Shown here one piece after another: positions 7,346 through 14,282 of a stretch of DNA of 15,119 nt (position 1 is the first letter of the stretch; each line of letters begins with the position of its first letter). The notes under the pieces were generated by a model. It saw only the letters and a program-made list of their open reading frames with translations. It did not search any database and was not told where the DNA came from. The stretch comes from Candidatus Saccharimonadota bacterium (GTDB taxonomy: Bacteria; Patescibacteriota; Saccharimonadia; Saccharimonadales; Saccharimonadaceae): the NCBI GenBank assembly GCA_020428185.1, contig JAGQNH010000079.1, forward strand, positions 1 to 15,119. Reading direction: 5' to 3'. The translations under genes and the position numbers were made by a program.

Positions 7346-7382
7346 TTGTACTGACAATCATCTACTCACTATATGGGGAGTC

Positions 7383-7565
7383 ATGGTCACGAAGCTCTTT
7401 AGGACGCTAGCAGCGATTTGCGGTCTGATGCTTTTGTTTGCGGCATTACCGGTCTTAACCCTCGGCAAGTCGATTGGCTGGTCCGATGTATTTTGGTACT
7501 TTGTGATTGCGACGGGTGTCGTACTCATCTATGAGTTGTATGTCTATCTTCGGTACCGAGGATAA
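7383..7565 (+). CDS. 60-aa membrane protein with two transmembrane helices (unknown)
   Basis: A small integral membrane protein. The first hydrophobic helix spans about residues 8-28 after a basic start (M-V-T-K-L-F-R), and the second about 35-56 with a Tyr-rich end and a basic tail (Y-L-R-Y-R-G). This predicts a hairpin with both ends in the cytoplasm. The short loop carries G-K-S-I-G-W-S-D. There are no catalytic motifs and I do not recognise a family. A GGGGAG SD lies 2 nt before the ATG (short spacing), a consensus promoter is upstream and a hairpin with a T5 run follows, so it is a complete one-gene unit on the plus strand between two minus-strand operons. A role in envelope physiology is only a guess. 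Confidence 0.7.
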   Translation: MVTKLFRTLAAICGLMLLFAALPVLTLGKSIGWSDVFWYFVIATGVVLIYELYVYLRYRG

Positions 7566-7629
7566 AATATACGCGACATGCACGAGAGTTGATTTGTCGC
7601 AAAGAAACGACATTGCGTCGTATATAGGT

Positions 7630-7665
7630 GCGGGAGTGTGTCATGAGACACCCCCGTCCCTTTTT
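7630..7665 (+). terminator. Rho-independent terminator of the 60-aa gene
   Basis: A GC-rich hairpin (GCGGG..GTGT paired with ACAC..CCCGT, one mismatch; alternative register GTGTC-ATGA-GACAC) followed by CCC and T5 at 7661-7665 on the plus strand. The minus strand has no T run at this spot, so it serves the plus-strand gene rather than recR. Positions 7566-7629, between stop and hairpin, hold nothing recognised. Confidence 0.75.
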
Positions 7666-7682
7666 AATATACGATGTCCTGC

Positions 7683-8297
7683 TTACAGTATTCGGCGACC
7701 TTCAAGAGCGTGGCCGAGAGTTATTTGGTCGGCATATTCTAGGTCGACGCCGACTGGGATGCCGCGTGCCAGGCGCGACATTTTGATCTCTATATTTTCG
7801 TCGCGAATGTATTTTTGTAGAAATAGTGCGGTCGATTCGCCCTCGACGCTCGCATTGGTGGCAATGATGAGTTCCTGGACGTTGTCGTTTTTGATTCGTT
7901 CGATGAGTTCAGGAATATGTAGTTGCTCGGGCCCGACGCCGTCAATTGGACTAAGCGCGCCGCCGAGTACATGATATGTACCGTGGTATTGGCCAGTTCG
8001 CTCAAGTGCAACTATATCAAGAGGCTCTTCGACAACAGCAATGAGTGTCTTGTCGCGGCCTGGATTACTATAGAGCGGTGAAACTTCTTGCGATGCGTCA
8101 ATCAGAGCGAAGGTCACGGGACATGACTTCACGTCGGTATGGAGCTTCTCGAGACTCGAGGCTAGTTTGTTGGCGATTGTCGGTCTTGCTCGCAAAAGGT
8201 AATAAGCATAGCGTTCGGCGGTACGTGCACCAACACCCGGTAAATGTCCGAGTTCATCAATAACTTCTGTCAGTGCTTTTGGTAGTAAGCCGCTCAT
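7683..8297 (-). CDS. recR: Recombination mediator RecR (zinc-finger-degenerate)
   Basis: RecR (204 aa, normal length) works with RecO/RecF to load RecA on gapped DNA. The helix-hairpin-helix DNA-binding segment (LGHLPGVGARTAERYAYYLL, residues 16-35) is intact. The Toprim domain is clear (AVVEEPLDI near 87-95, then ELIIATNASVEGESTA and LARGIPVGVDLEYAD), and the C-terminal TLGHALEGRR block is standard. The zinc-finger region between them is altered: the family's four Cys align with C59, T62, S73 and Y76, keeping the flanking EVxxxxSNP frame. It therefore probably binds no zinc. It follows ybaB after a 79-nt spacer full of short repeats and is expected to share ybaB's promoter. Confidence 0.96.
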   Translation of the reverse strand: MSGLLPKALTEVIDELGHLPGVGARTAERYAYYLLRARPTIANKLASSLEKLHTDVKSCPVTFALIDASQEVSPLYSNPGRDKTLIAVVEEPLDIVALERTGQYHGTYHVLGGALSPIDGVGPEQLHIPELIERIKNDNVQELIIATNASVEGESTALFLQKYIRDENIEIKMSRLARGIPVGVDLEYADQITLGHALEGRRIL

Positions 8298-8300
8298 TGT

Positions 8301-8367
8301 AGTTAGTAGTTGGTAGATTGTAATTAGTTGTAGTTACTATCTATTAGTTACTAACTCCGTCTACCAA
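8301..8367. repeat. Interleaved short repeats in the ybaB-recR spacer
   Basis: AGTTAGTA (8301-8308) is complementary to TACTAACT (8349-8356), and TTGGTAGA (8310-8317) to TCTACCAA (8360-8367). The order A-B-A'-B' is the pattern of a pseudoknot. TAGTTACTA also occurs twice as a direct repeat (8331-8339, 8345-8353). The whole stretch is built from TAGTTA-like words, so part of this may be simple low complexity. Confidence 0.45.
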
Positions 8368-8376
8368 AACCTGCGT

Positions 8377-8679
8377 CTAAAGACCGAGGTTACCTAGTCC
8401 TCCCATAAGAGGTTGCATTTTGGCTGCTGCAATTTCTTGAGCTTTTTGCATGCCATCGCGGATTGCGATCTCGACGTTATTTTCAAGGTCCTCGATGTCG
8501 TCAAGGTCAACATAGTCTGGGTTGATTTTTACTTTTTCTACTTTGAGTTCGCCGTTGATTGTAATCTCAACTGCTGGATCATCTTCTTCGCCACCTGCAA
8601 CTACTACAACCTTTTGCTTTTTGAGTTCTTTTTGCGCTTTGCGTAGTTCGTTTAACATCTTCATTTGGTCGAAAGCCAT
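8377..8679 (-). CDS. ybaB: YbaB/EbfC family nucleoid-associated protein
   Basis: A 100-aa small DNA-binding protein of the YbaB/EbfC family, which forms tweezer-like dimers on DNA and commonly sits beside recR. The N-terminal helix (MLNELRKAQKELKKQK, about residues 8-23) is followed by the beta sheet with VEITINGELKVEKVKINPDY, a D/E-rich helix (DLENNVEIAIRDGMQKAQEI) and a Gly/Met-rich tail (MGGLGNLGL). The start is fixed by a strong SD (GAGGAGGA, 8687-8694) 7 nt upstream and an extended -10 beyond it. It leads a two-gene unit with recR. The usual third partner, dnaX, is not adjacent but lies about 5.6 kb upstream on the same strand. Confidence 0.95.
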   Translation of the reverse strand: MAFDQMKMLNELRKAQKELKKQKVVVVAGGEEDDPAVEITINGELKVEKVKINPDYVDLDDIEDLENNVEIAIRDGMQKAQEIAAAKMQPLMGGLGNLGL

Positions 8680-8686
8680 TAGTTAG

Positions 8687-8694
8687 TCCTCCTC
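8687..8694 (-). promoter_or_regulatory. Shine-Dalgarno of ybaB
   Basis: GAGGAGGA on the minus strand, 7 nt before ATG 8679. It is the strongest SD in the window. Confidence 0.8.
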
Positions 8695-8714
8695 GGTTTC
8701 ATTAGAATAGATAT

Positions 8715-8723
8715 ATTATAGCA
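8715..8723 (-). promoter_or_regulatory. Extended -10 promoter of ybaB-recR
   Basis: TG-C-TATAAT on the minus strand (hexamer 8715-8720, TG 8722-8723). Expected start near 8708, leader of about 30 nt holding the SD. No clear -35. Confidence 0.6.
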
Positions 8724-8771
8724 GACCTGGGTATTTTTCAGGATTAACCTGCTATTTTTTAGTAATACAGT

Positions 8772-10217
8772 TTAGTTTTTATAAATATAAAATCTGTCAC
8801 TATCATTGCTATTGTCTGTAGTGACGATATGCGTTGGAGTGGATTTGATTTTTGTGTGAGCGTCTTTTGTTGCAGCGTATTCGCCAGCTGAGCTTGGCGC
8901 AAAAACCTGAACAGTAATATGTGCTTTAGGATTGTAGCGAGCTACTGCATTATAGAATGGTACTTGAGAGGGTGTGACCACTATCGTCTTGATACCTCTA
9001 TCGAGCACCCTCGTGTTGTATAGCGATAAATCGTGGCTAAATGTACTCGCTGTTTCTGGATCATAACGGTATCCGTCGAAGTAACGATATAATCCAGATG
9101 TGACTAGGCCGCCGACGAGAATTGTTAGTGGTATCACTCCCACGAACCTGGCATATGGATTGAGCGGGAATATTTCATACCATGACCGCAAGAGATAGCT
9201 GAGACCGTTTGCGAGTAGCAAAAGTAGCGGAACAAATAGGACGGTTGTGTATTGTGGGTTGAGGATAAGGATTGGTATAAGAACGATAATCCATGCTGTC
9301 AGCGTATAACTTCGTGCCGTATATCGAATTTTGAATAATTGCCATGCTCCAAGTATGATGAGGGCCATTGAGCCAAGGTCAAGAACTGGTGTCATAAGGT
9401 TGCCGCTACTTGGGTGCATAAAGTTGAAGTACTGTTGGAAAATAATCTTGAGATTCTCGTATATATTTGGTGGCCATGATGCAGGCGCTCCAGATAATTG
9501 TATGATTAAACTAGGATGAGTGATGACTAGGTATCCTAGTGGCAGTAAGGTTACAGTTGTGACCGAGAGAAAAACGAAAAGTTGCTGCCACGACATTTTT
9601 TTGACTACGTAACGCACGTGTGGATGCAATAAGCCTGCACTGACGATTGCAAGCACGAGGTATATGCTCATCGGAGTATAGAGGCTGAGTGGCATAGCGA
9701 CAAAGAAAGCGAGCTTCCAGAACATCCGGTGTCGCTCAGAAGTCGTGATCATTGTAGCTATTAGTAGTAGCCAGACAGACCACATGATAAACGTAATATT
9801 CGCAGCTCCTGATTGGGCGACGTATAGGAATTGTCCGGTTGTTATCATGATGACAGTCGACAAGACGGCGATATTTGGTCGGAACCATCGACGCAAAAGC
9901 AGGACCGCGCCGACACCCGTGAAGAATGCGCATAGTAATGCAGGTAGCTTAAAGGCAAATGTGTTGGACCCGAATATATCGATACTAATACGTTGTGCTG
10001 CGAAGAAAGGCATATTTGGAATAGCCAACGTCTCGTTGTTTTGTAAATCCATCGCCGCTGTTTGGATAAATGATTCTGTCTCGTTTTCGCTGAGGCCACC
10101 CGGGACGTAGAGTCCAGCAACGGCGAGTAGCGAAACGAATACAAGGATAATCAATGAATAGCCGATTTGATATCGAAAGCGGTAGGTGTAAAAATCGGTA
10201 AGCTTTAGGCGTGCCAT
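8772..10217 (-). CDS. GT39/ArnT-like polytopic glycosyltransferase
   Basis: A 481-aa integral membrane protein. It has a short basic N-terminus, a first helix at about 18-38, and then the first external loop with LSENETES (42-49), where family members carry an acidic catalytic pair. Roughly ten further helices run to about residue 385, followed by a soluble tail of about 95 residues (from STFSHDLSLYN) on the outer face. This matches the GT-C fold of PMT/ArnT-type enzymes that move a sugar from a polyprenyl-phosphate carrier to a protein or lipid. The acidic pair is Ser-Glu-Asn-Glu here rather than Asp-Glu, and the substrate is unknown. Its -10 box lies in the 62-nt gap after the metallophosphoesterase gene. 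A shared transcript is also possible. Confidence 0.78.
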   Translation of the reverse strand: MARLKLTDFYTYRFRYQIGYSLIILVFVSLLAVAGLYVPGGLSENETESFIQTAAMDLQNNETLAIPNMPFFAAQRISIDIFGSNTFAFKLPALLCAFFTGVGAVLLLRRWFRPNIAVLSTVIMITTGQFLYVAQSGAANITFIMWSVWLLLIATMITTSERHRMFWKLAFFVAMPLSLYTPMSIYLVLAIVSAGLLHPHVRYVVKKMSWQQLFVFLSVTTVTLLPLGYLVITHPSLIIQLSGAPASWPPNIYENLKIIFQQYFNFMHPSSGNLMTPVLDLGSMALIILGAWQLFKIRYTARSYTLTAWIIVLIPILILNPQYTTVLFVPLLLLLANGLSYLLRSWYEIFPLNPYARFVGVIPLTILVGGLVTSGLYRYFDGYRYDPETASTFSHDLSLYNTRVLDRGIKTIVVTPSQVPFYNAVARYNPKAHITVQVFAPSSAGEYAATKDAHTKIKSTPTHIVTTDNSNDSDRFYIYKN

Positions 10218-10226
10218 GTTGAATTA

Positions 10227-10235
10227 ATTATAACA
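10227..10235 (-). promoter_or_regulatory. Extended -10 promoter of the GT39-like gene
   Basis: TG-T-TATAAT on the minus strand (hexamer 10227-10232), 9 nt before ATG 10217; the predicted leader is 0-3 nt. The CTGTTATAAT core is the same as at the DHH-cysS promoter. No -35 match. Confidence 0.55.
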
Positions 10236-10279
10236 GACACAGCGCAGAACAGGCATAAGCATTGCTTTATTTTGAGAAA

Positions 10280-12754
10280 CTAGAAATCTTTTCCTAGACT
10301 ACCGGTGCGATCAATACTATATGCAGCGTCTTGTCCGAGTTTGAGGACCATTTTTTGGAGTGCGCTTTTTGGAAAACGTGAATCCAGGTATGGCGTATGT
10401 TTGCCAATATCAAATCCTTTGTCATCGCGAAAGCCGTGCTCTGTGCGGAGTTGTTTGTCGCTGAATGGACCATCGGGGATCTTGTAATTATTGATTGCCT
10501 CTTCGCTAATAATCTCGATGCGAGGGGGCTGTCCAGGTGCGAGATGTAGTGCGACAATCGAGCTTGCAGAGCGAAGCCCTCTTTCGTATTCAAAGCCAGT
10601 GATACCATTGAGCGATCCGGCACCGACGTATAGTTTGTTACCGCCAAGGACATAGGACGCATGATGGTAGTGGCCGAAGATGCCGACATCAATATCTTTG
10701 CGAACTTCACCTAGCCCATTTGTTTGATTGAGTCCAGTGAATGCAGGTGGTTGGCCGCCCGTGCCGCGTCCTGCGCCGAAGAAATGACTAAGGCTGACGC
10801 CAAGTTCGCCGATACGAAATACAGTCTCATATGTCTTGAATGGTTCGCCTCGCGATGTGACGAGTGTATCCTGGATTTGTACACGATTTCGTATTTCGTT
10901 CGGAGTAAACCCTCGGGATGCATACGCTTGTTTGTATGGGCCAATAATTGGCTCGAAAAATGAGTAGCCATTCCACTTTAGTGTGCCGCTATTGTATTCG
11001 TGATTTCCGATAGTCGCCTTGATGACAAGATTTTTTATCTGTTCTTTGGAAAGTTGGTCAAGTGATTGTTCGACCATGAGTCGTACGAATTCAAATTGCT
11101 GATCCATCGCACCTAGGCCAGTTCGGCCGCTTTCGCGGTTGAAGTCAGAGTAATTTCGTCCTTCTACAGTGTCGCCTCCGAGTGCTACGTAGACAACGCC
11201 GCGCCCAAGTCGACGATTGATCATGTCGAGTTGCTTGAGCTGCAAGTCTGGTCGAGATGCAATATTGCCCGCCTGCCAGTCACACTGCAGCATGACAGTG
11301 ACAGGCTGATCGAGACTTTCACATACTTCCATAAGGTGCTTGTTGTAGATTGATACGAATTGCGTGCCGTCGTCTAATCGTTCGATAGATGTTGCGCTGG
11401 CGGGATGGAAGCGTCGCCGGCCGAGAATTTCTCGTCCTGCTTGGTTGGCTGGTGATGTCAGTACATAGCCTTTTGACCTCGCGGCCTTGCGTGTATCTTG
11501 GAAGCTACCGATTGAGTGAATTGCTTCATTATTGATGCCGAATACGCCAGCGGCTTCTCGTTGGCCGGTCATGATGATGTTGTCATATGAGTCTTGTCCG
11601 TCGGCGGCAAGCTGTTTGCGTATTTTGGTGGGTGCGCTGAAATAATTTGATACTGGTAATTTTGTTGTCTGGAAACGGTGTCTGATGAGATCGGTATATT
11701 GGCGTCCGCGTGTTCGTGTGCGTAGCTCGAAATCTTCAACAATCTGCAATGAATCGCTATCTTTGAGTGCGTGCATATCGAGAATCATGCGATGTTTTGC
11801 GGATAATCGTTTACCCTGTGCTTGCAGCTTGTACGCATCATAGAGAATTTCGCGTTCGGGAAGTTCGAAGTCTCCTCGTGCGATATTGTGACGTAAACGT
11901 GTCAGTTGATCTGTAATTTGTGTGCGATCACTATCTTGTAGGGACTCGTCGTGCAACGATTGTTCGAGTGACGATGCAAGGTTGTTTGCGATGGCAGTGA
12001 CTTGGTCTGCTGTTCGTAGCGCCCTGCCACTTCGAATACAATATGGAAACGCAACTTCTTGTGTGAAACGATAATATTCGGGCCAGTTTGGATTTGCTTT
12101 TGCTTTTTCTAGTCGCGAAACTTGACGTCGTACGTCATCGCTTTCTTGATTCTCGCGAGCATGTTTTTTGGCGAGCTGGTGCATTTGTTCGAATGCCTCG
12201 AAGGTCATCTCTTCGACGATATCAGTATCGTTATCGCTCATACTGTAGACAATCGGTACGCCAATAGACTCTTTGAGCTGGTCTAGTTTTGCCTTGCCAT
12301 GATAGAACTGTTCGTCGAGAGTTCGAAGGCCGTTTTTGAGCATCCAGCGTGAATTTTTTTTGCGACCACCAAAATCACCCATGTAGAGACCGGTCACAAT
12401 GATTTGATCGGGCTTTTGTTCTTTTGGTAGTGAGCTAACCTTTTCGACTACTTCATTGAAAAAATGATTGTCGCTGAAACGACTACCGACGAGAAGGTCC
12501 GCGAGAAAGAGTGTGTGCTCGGACTTTTGGCGACCACGACGGCGTTCGATAGCCTGAATGTCGTCGACGGTGACATCTTTGTCCATGATGTCGTCGTATG
12601 ACAAATTGCTAAAATCACCTTTGTTGGTCAAGTAGTCGAAGGCATTGAGGGCTTTGGGATCGAGAGTTGGCTCCTGTGTATTTTCGTCGTCATGTGATTC
12701 GGATGAATTCTCCGCACTTATAAACCTGCCGCCTTTGCCCCTCAACCGTTCCAT
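10280..12754 (-). CDS. Large tandem metallophosphoesterase protein with an inactive first domain
   Basis: An 824-aa soluble protein. After a polar tail of about 75 residues (R-G-K-G-G-R-F-I-S start, acidic linker) comes a calcineurin-like scaffold without ligands: LADLLVGS (84-91; DxH reads D-L-L), GLYMGDFGG (122-130), SDND (173-176; for GNHD) and GQRE (397-400; for GHxH), with a helical insert at about 180-360. A second, largely intact metallophosphoesterase follows: CDWQAGN (491-497), GGD (526-528), GNHE (583-586), H657 and GHYH (694-697), with YVGAGSLNG closing the sheet. Motif I of this domain reads D-W-Q, not D-x-H. Such enzymes cut phosphodiesters with two metals, so nuclease or nucleotidase activity is likely but unproven. 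A GGGGG SD lies 4 nt before the start. The gene sits between dnaB and the GT39-like gene. Confidence 0.85.
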   Translation of the reverse strand: MERLRGKGGRFISAENSSESHDDENTQEPTLDPKALNAFDYLTNKGDFSNLSYDDIMDKDVTVDDIQAIERRRGRQKSEHTLFLADLLVGSRFSDNHFFNEVVEKVSSLPKEQKPDQIIVTGLYMGDFGGRKKNSRWMLKNGLRTLDEQFYHGKAKLDQLKESIGVPIVYSMSDNDTDIVEEMTFEAFEQMHQLAKKHARENQESDDVRRQVSRLEKAKANPNWPEYYRFTQEVAFPYCIRSGRALRTADQVTAIANNLASSLEQSLHDESLQDSDRTQITDQLTRLRHNIARGDFELPEREILYDAYKLQAQGKRLSAKHRMILDMHALKDSDSLQIVEDFELRTRTRGRQYTDLIRHRFQTTKLPVSNYFSAPTKIRKQLAADGQDSYDNIIMTGQREAAGVFGINNEAIHSIGSFQDTRKAARSKGYVLTSPANQAGREILGRRRFHPASATSIERLDDGTQFVSIYNKHLMEVCESLDQPVTVMLQCDWQAGNIASRPDLQLKQLDMINRRLGRGVVYVALGGDTVEGRNYSDFNRESGRTGLGAMDQQFEFVRLMVEQSLDQLSKEQIKNLVIKATIGNHEYNSGTLKWNGYSFFEPIIGPYKQAYASRGFTPNEIRNRVQIQDTLVTSRGEPFKTYETVFRIGELGVSLSHFFGAGRGTGGQPPAFTGLNQTNGLGEVRKDIDVGIFGHYHHASYVLGGNKLYVGAGSLNGITGFEYERGLRSASSIVALHLAPGQPPRIEIISEEAINNYKIPDGPFSDKQLRTEHGFRDDKGFDIGKHTPYLDSRFPKSALQKMVLKLGQDAAYSIDRTGSLGKDF

Positions 12755-12832
12755 ATGACCCCCATATCTTCAGTTCAACGATACTCCACACATGCATCGG
12801 TGTTTGAATTATTTACGCACCTTTATTCTTCT

Positions 12833-12841
12833 TCTATACTA
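12833..12841 (-). promoter_or_regulatory. Possible -10 region of the metallophosphoesterase gene
   Basis: Overlapping boxes TATAGA (12833-12838) and TAGTAT (12836-12841) on the minus strand. A 17-nt spacer would place the -35 inside the palindrome at 12852-12869, where no TTGACA-like word exists. The leader would be about 70 nt. Confidence 0.35.
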
Positions 12842-12851
12842 CACTGCACAT

Positions 12852-12869
12852 TACGCTAGCGCTAGCGTA
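12852..12869. repeat. 18-bp perfect palindrome TACGCTAGCGCTAGCGTA
   Basis: A perfect inverted repeat with no spacer, made of two GCTAGC units. It lies in the 178-nt gap between dnaB and the metallophosphoesterase gene, over the expected -35 of the latter. There is no T run on either side, so it is not an ordinary terminator. An operator for a dimeric regulator is the simplest reading. Confidence 0.6.
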
Positions 12870-12932
12870 TCGCTTATGTAAAATAAACAATATTCCGCTA
12901 TATGTAGCGTTTGGCAAATTAATATGTACCAG

Positions 12933-14282
12933 CTACTCATGATGCTTGTCGAGTGACATGAATCGTAGACGCTCCGGATGGAAGTAAAGCTCTACTCTGC
13001 CGGTCGGTCCGTTTCGATGCTTGGCGATGATAAGATCGGTTATATTTTGGCGGTCAGTGTCGGGGTTGTAGTACGCCTCACGATAGATAAACATGACGAT
13101 ATCGGCATCTTGCTCGATTGATCCAGATTCACGAAGGTCGGCTAACTGTGGAATTTGTGGATTGCGCGATTCTACCGTACGTGAGAGCTGGCTCAGTGCA
13201 ATAACTGGTACGTTTAATTCACGTGCGAGCAATTTGAGACCACGGCTGATTTCGCTCACTTCTTGCACTCGATTGCCGTCTTTGCGTCCAGCGCCGGATG
13301 AAATGAGCTGTAAGTAGTCGATAACAATCAAGCCAAGGGGTTGTTGATGTGCCGCGCGTCGAGCCTTGGTGCGCATCTCGAGCACAGTGAGACCTGGTGT
13401 GTCGTCGATAAATATTGGTGCTTCGGCCATTTCTCCCGATGCCTCGCTGAGTTTTGCGAAATCTTCATCACTGAGATTGCCGGTTCGAATATTCCAGGAG
13501 TCGACACCTGAAACATCAGAAAGCATACGGTCGATCAACTGCTCTTTGCTCATCTCGAGGCTGAAGAAAAGAACGGCTTGCTTGTTGATTGTAGCGACAT
13601 TGTATGCGAGATTTGTGACGAGAGTTGTTTTACCCATCGCTGGTCGCGCGGCAAGGATGATAAGGTCGCTACGCTGTAGGCCTGCGGTCATATTATCTAA
13701 GTCACGGTAGCCTGTTTTGACGCCACGGATTTGTCCTTTGTTTCGATGTAGCTCTTCGAGTCGATCAAAACTTTCTAGCAGGATTGTTTCGAGGCTAGTG
13801 AGGTCTTGTTTGAGATTTTGATCACTGACCGAAAATAGCTCTGCTTCGGCTTTTTCGAGAAGTTCCTGAACATTGAAATCTTCATCGTAGCCGAGCTCAG
13901 AGATGTCGCTACTTGCCTTGATGAGGCGTCGGCGCACTGCAGCTTGAGCTACCATCTCGGCGTACGTTGTGGCGTGCGCAGCTGTCGGTACGTAGTTTGT
14001 AAGTTCGGTGAGGTATGCGGAGCCGCCTACTTCTTCGAGTTTTTTCTTCTTTTTGAGCTCATCAGTGAGGGTCAGCAGGTCGACCGGCTTGTGGTGCTCG
14101 AACAAGCGTAACATTGCCTCAAATATAGATTCATGGCGCTTGTCGTAGAAATCTCTCGCATCGAGTATTTCAGTAACGTCAGCGAGTACTTCTTCGTCAA
14201 TCAAGACTGCGCCAATAAGGCTCATCTCTGCATCGACATTTTGTGGCGGTATTTTTGGATCGATTGCTTTTTGTGCACTCAT
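12933..14282 (-). CDS. dnaB: Replicative DNA helicase DnaB
   Basis: The hexameric 5'-3' helicase that unwinds the chromosomal fork; 449 aa, standard length, no intein. The N-terminal DnaB_N domain (about 11-115) starts PPQNVDAEMSLIGAVL. The RecA-like motor follows, with Walker A ARPAMGKTT (212-220), FFSLEMS (239-245), Walker B IVIDYLQLI (D322), the ALSQLSRTVESR sensor loop, and DLRESGSIEQDAD with the arginine-finger region. Its ATG overlaps the TGA of the upstream dnaX by four bases (ATGA), so the two should be translationally coupled and made in linked amounts. No terminator with a T run follows; the next gene begins 178 nt downstream. Confidence 0.98.
   Translation of the reverse strand: MSAQKAIDPKIPPQNVDAEMSLIGAVLIDEEVLADVTEILDARDFYDKRHESIFEAMLRLFEHHKPVDLLTLTDELKKKKKLEEVGGSAYLTELTNYVPTAAHATTYAEMVAQAAVRRRLIKASSDISELGYDEDFNVQELLEKAEAELFSVSDQNLKQDLTSLETILLESFDRLEELHRNKGQIRGVKTGYRDLDNMTAGLQRSDLIILAARPAMGKTTLVTNLAYNVATINKQAVLFFSLEMSKEQLIDRMLSDVSGVDSWNIRTGNLSDEDFAKLSEASGEMAEAPIFIDDTPGLTVLEMRTKARRAAHQQPLGLIVIDYLQLISSGAGRKDGNRVQEVSEISRGLKLLARELNVPVIALSQLSRTVESRNPQIPQLADLRESGSIEQDADIVMFIYREAYYNPDTDRQNITDLIIAKHRNGPTGRVELYFHPERLRFMSLDKHHE

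Noticed and set aside
7507..7974. 155-aa plus-strand frame
   Set aside because: It runs through the terminator at 7630-7665 and over the recR coding region. The Ser/Arg-rich translation is typical of an antisense shadow.
8413..8646. 77-aa plus-strand frame rich in Phe and Cys
   Set aside because: It is the exact antisense of ybaB, which has clear family motifs, an SD and a promoter.
8724..8771. Hairpin CAGGATTAACCTG as a terminator of the GT39-like gene
   Set aside because: The stem is only 4 bp and the T run lies on the plus strand, the wrong side for a minus-strand gene.
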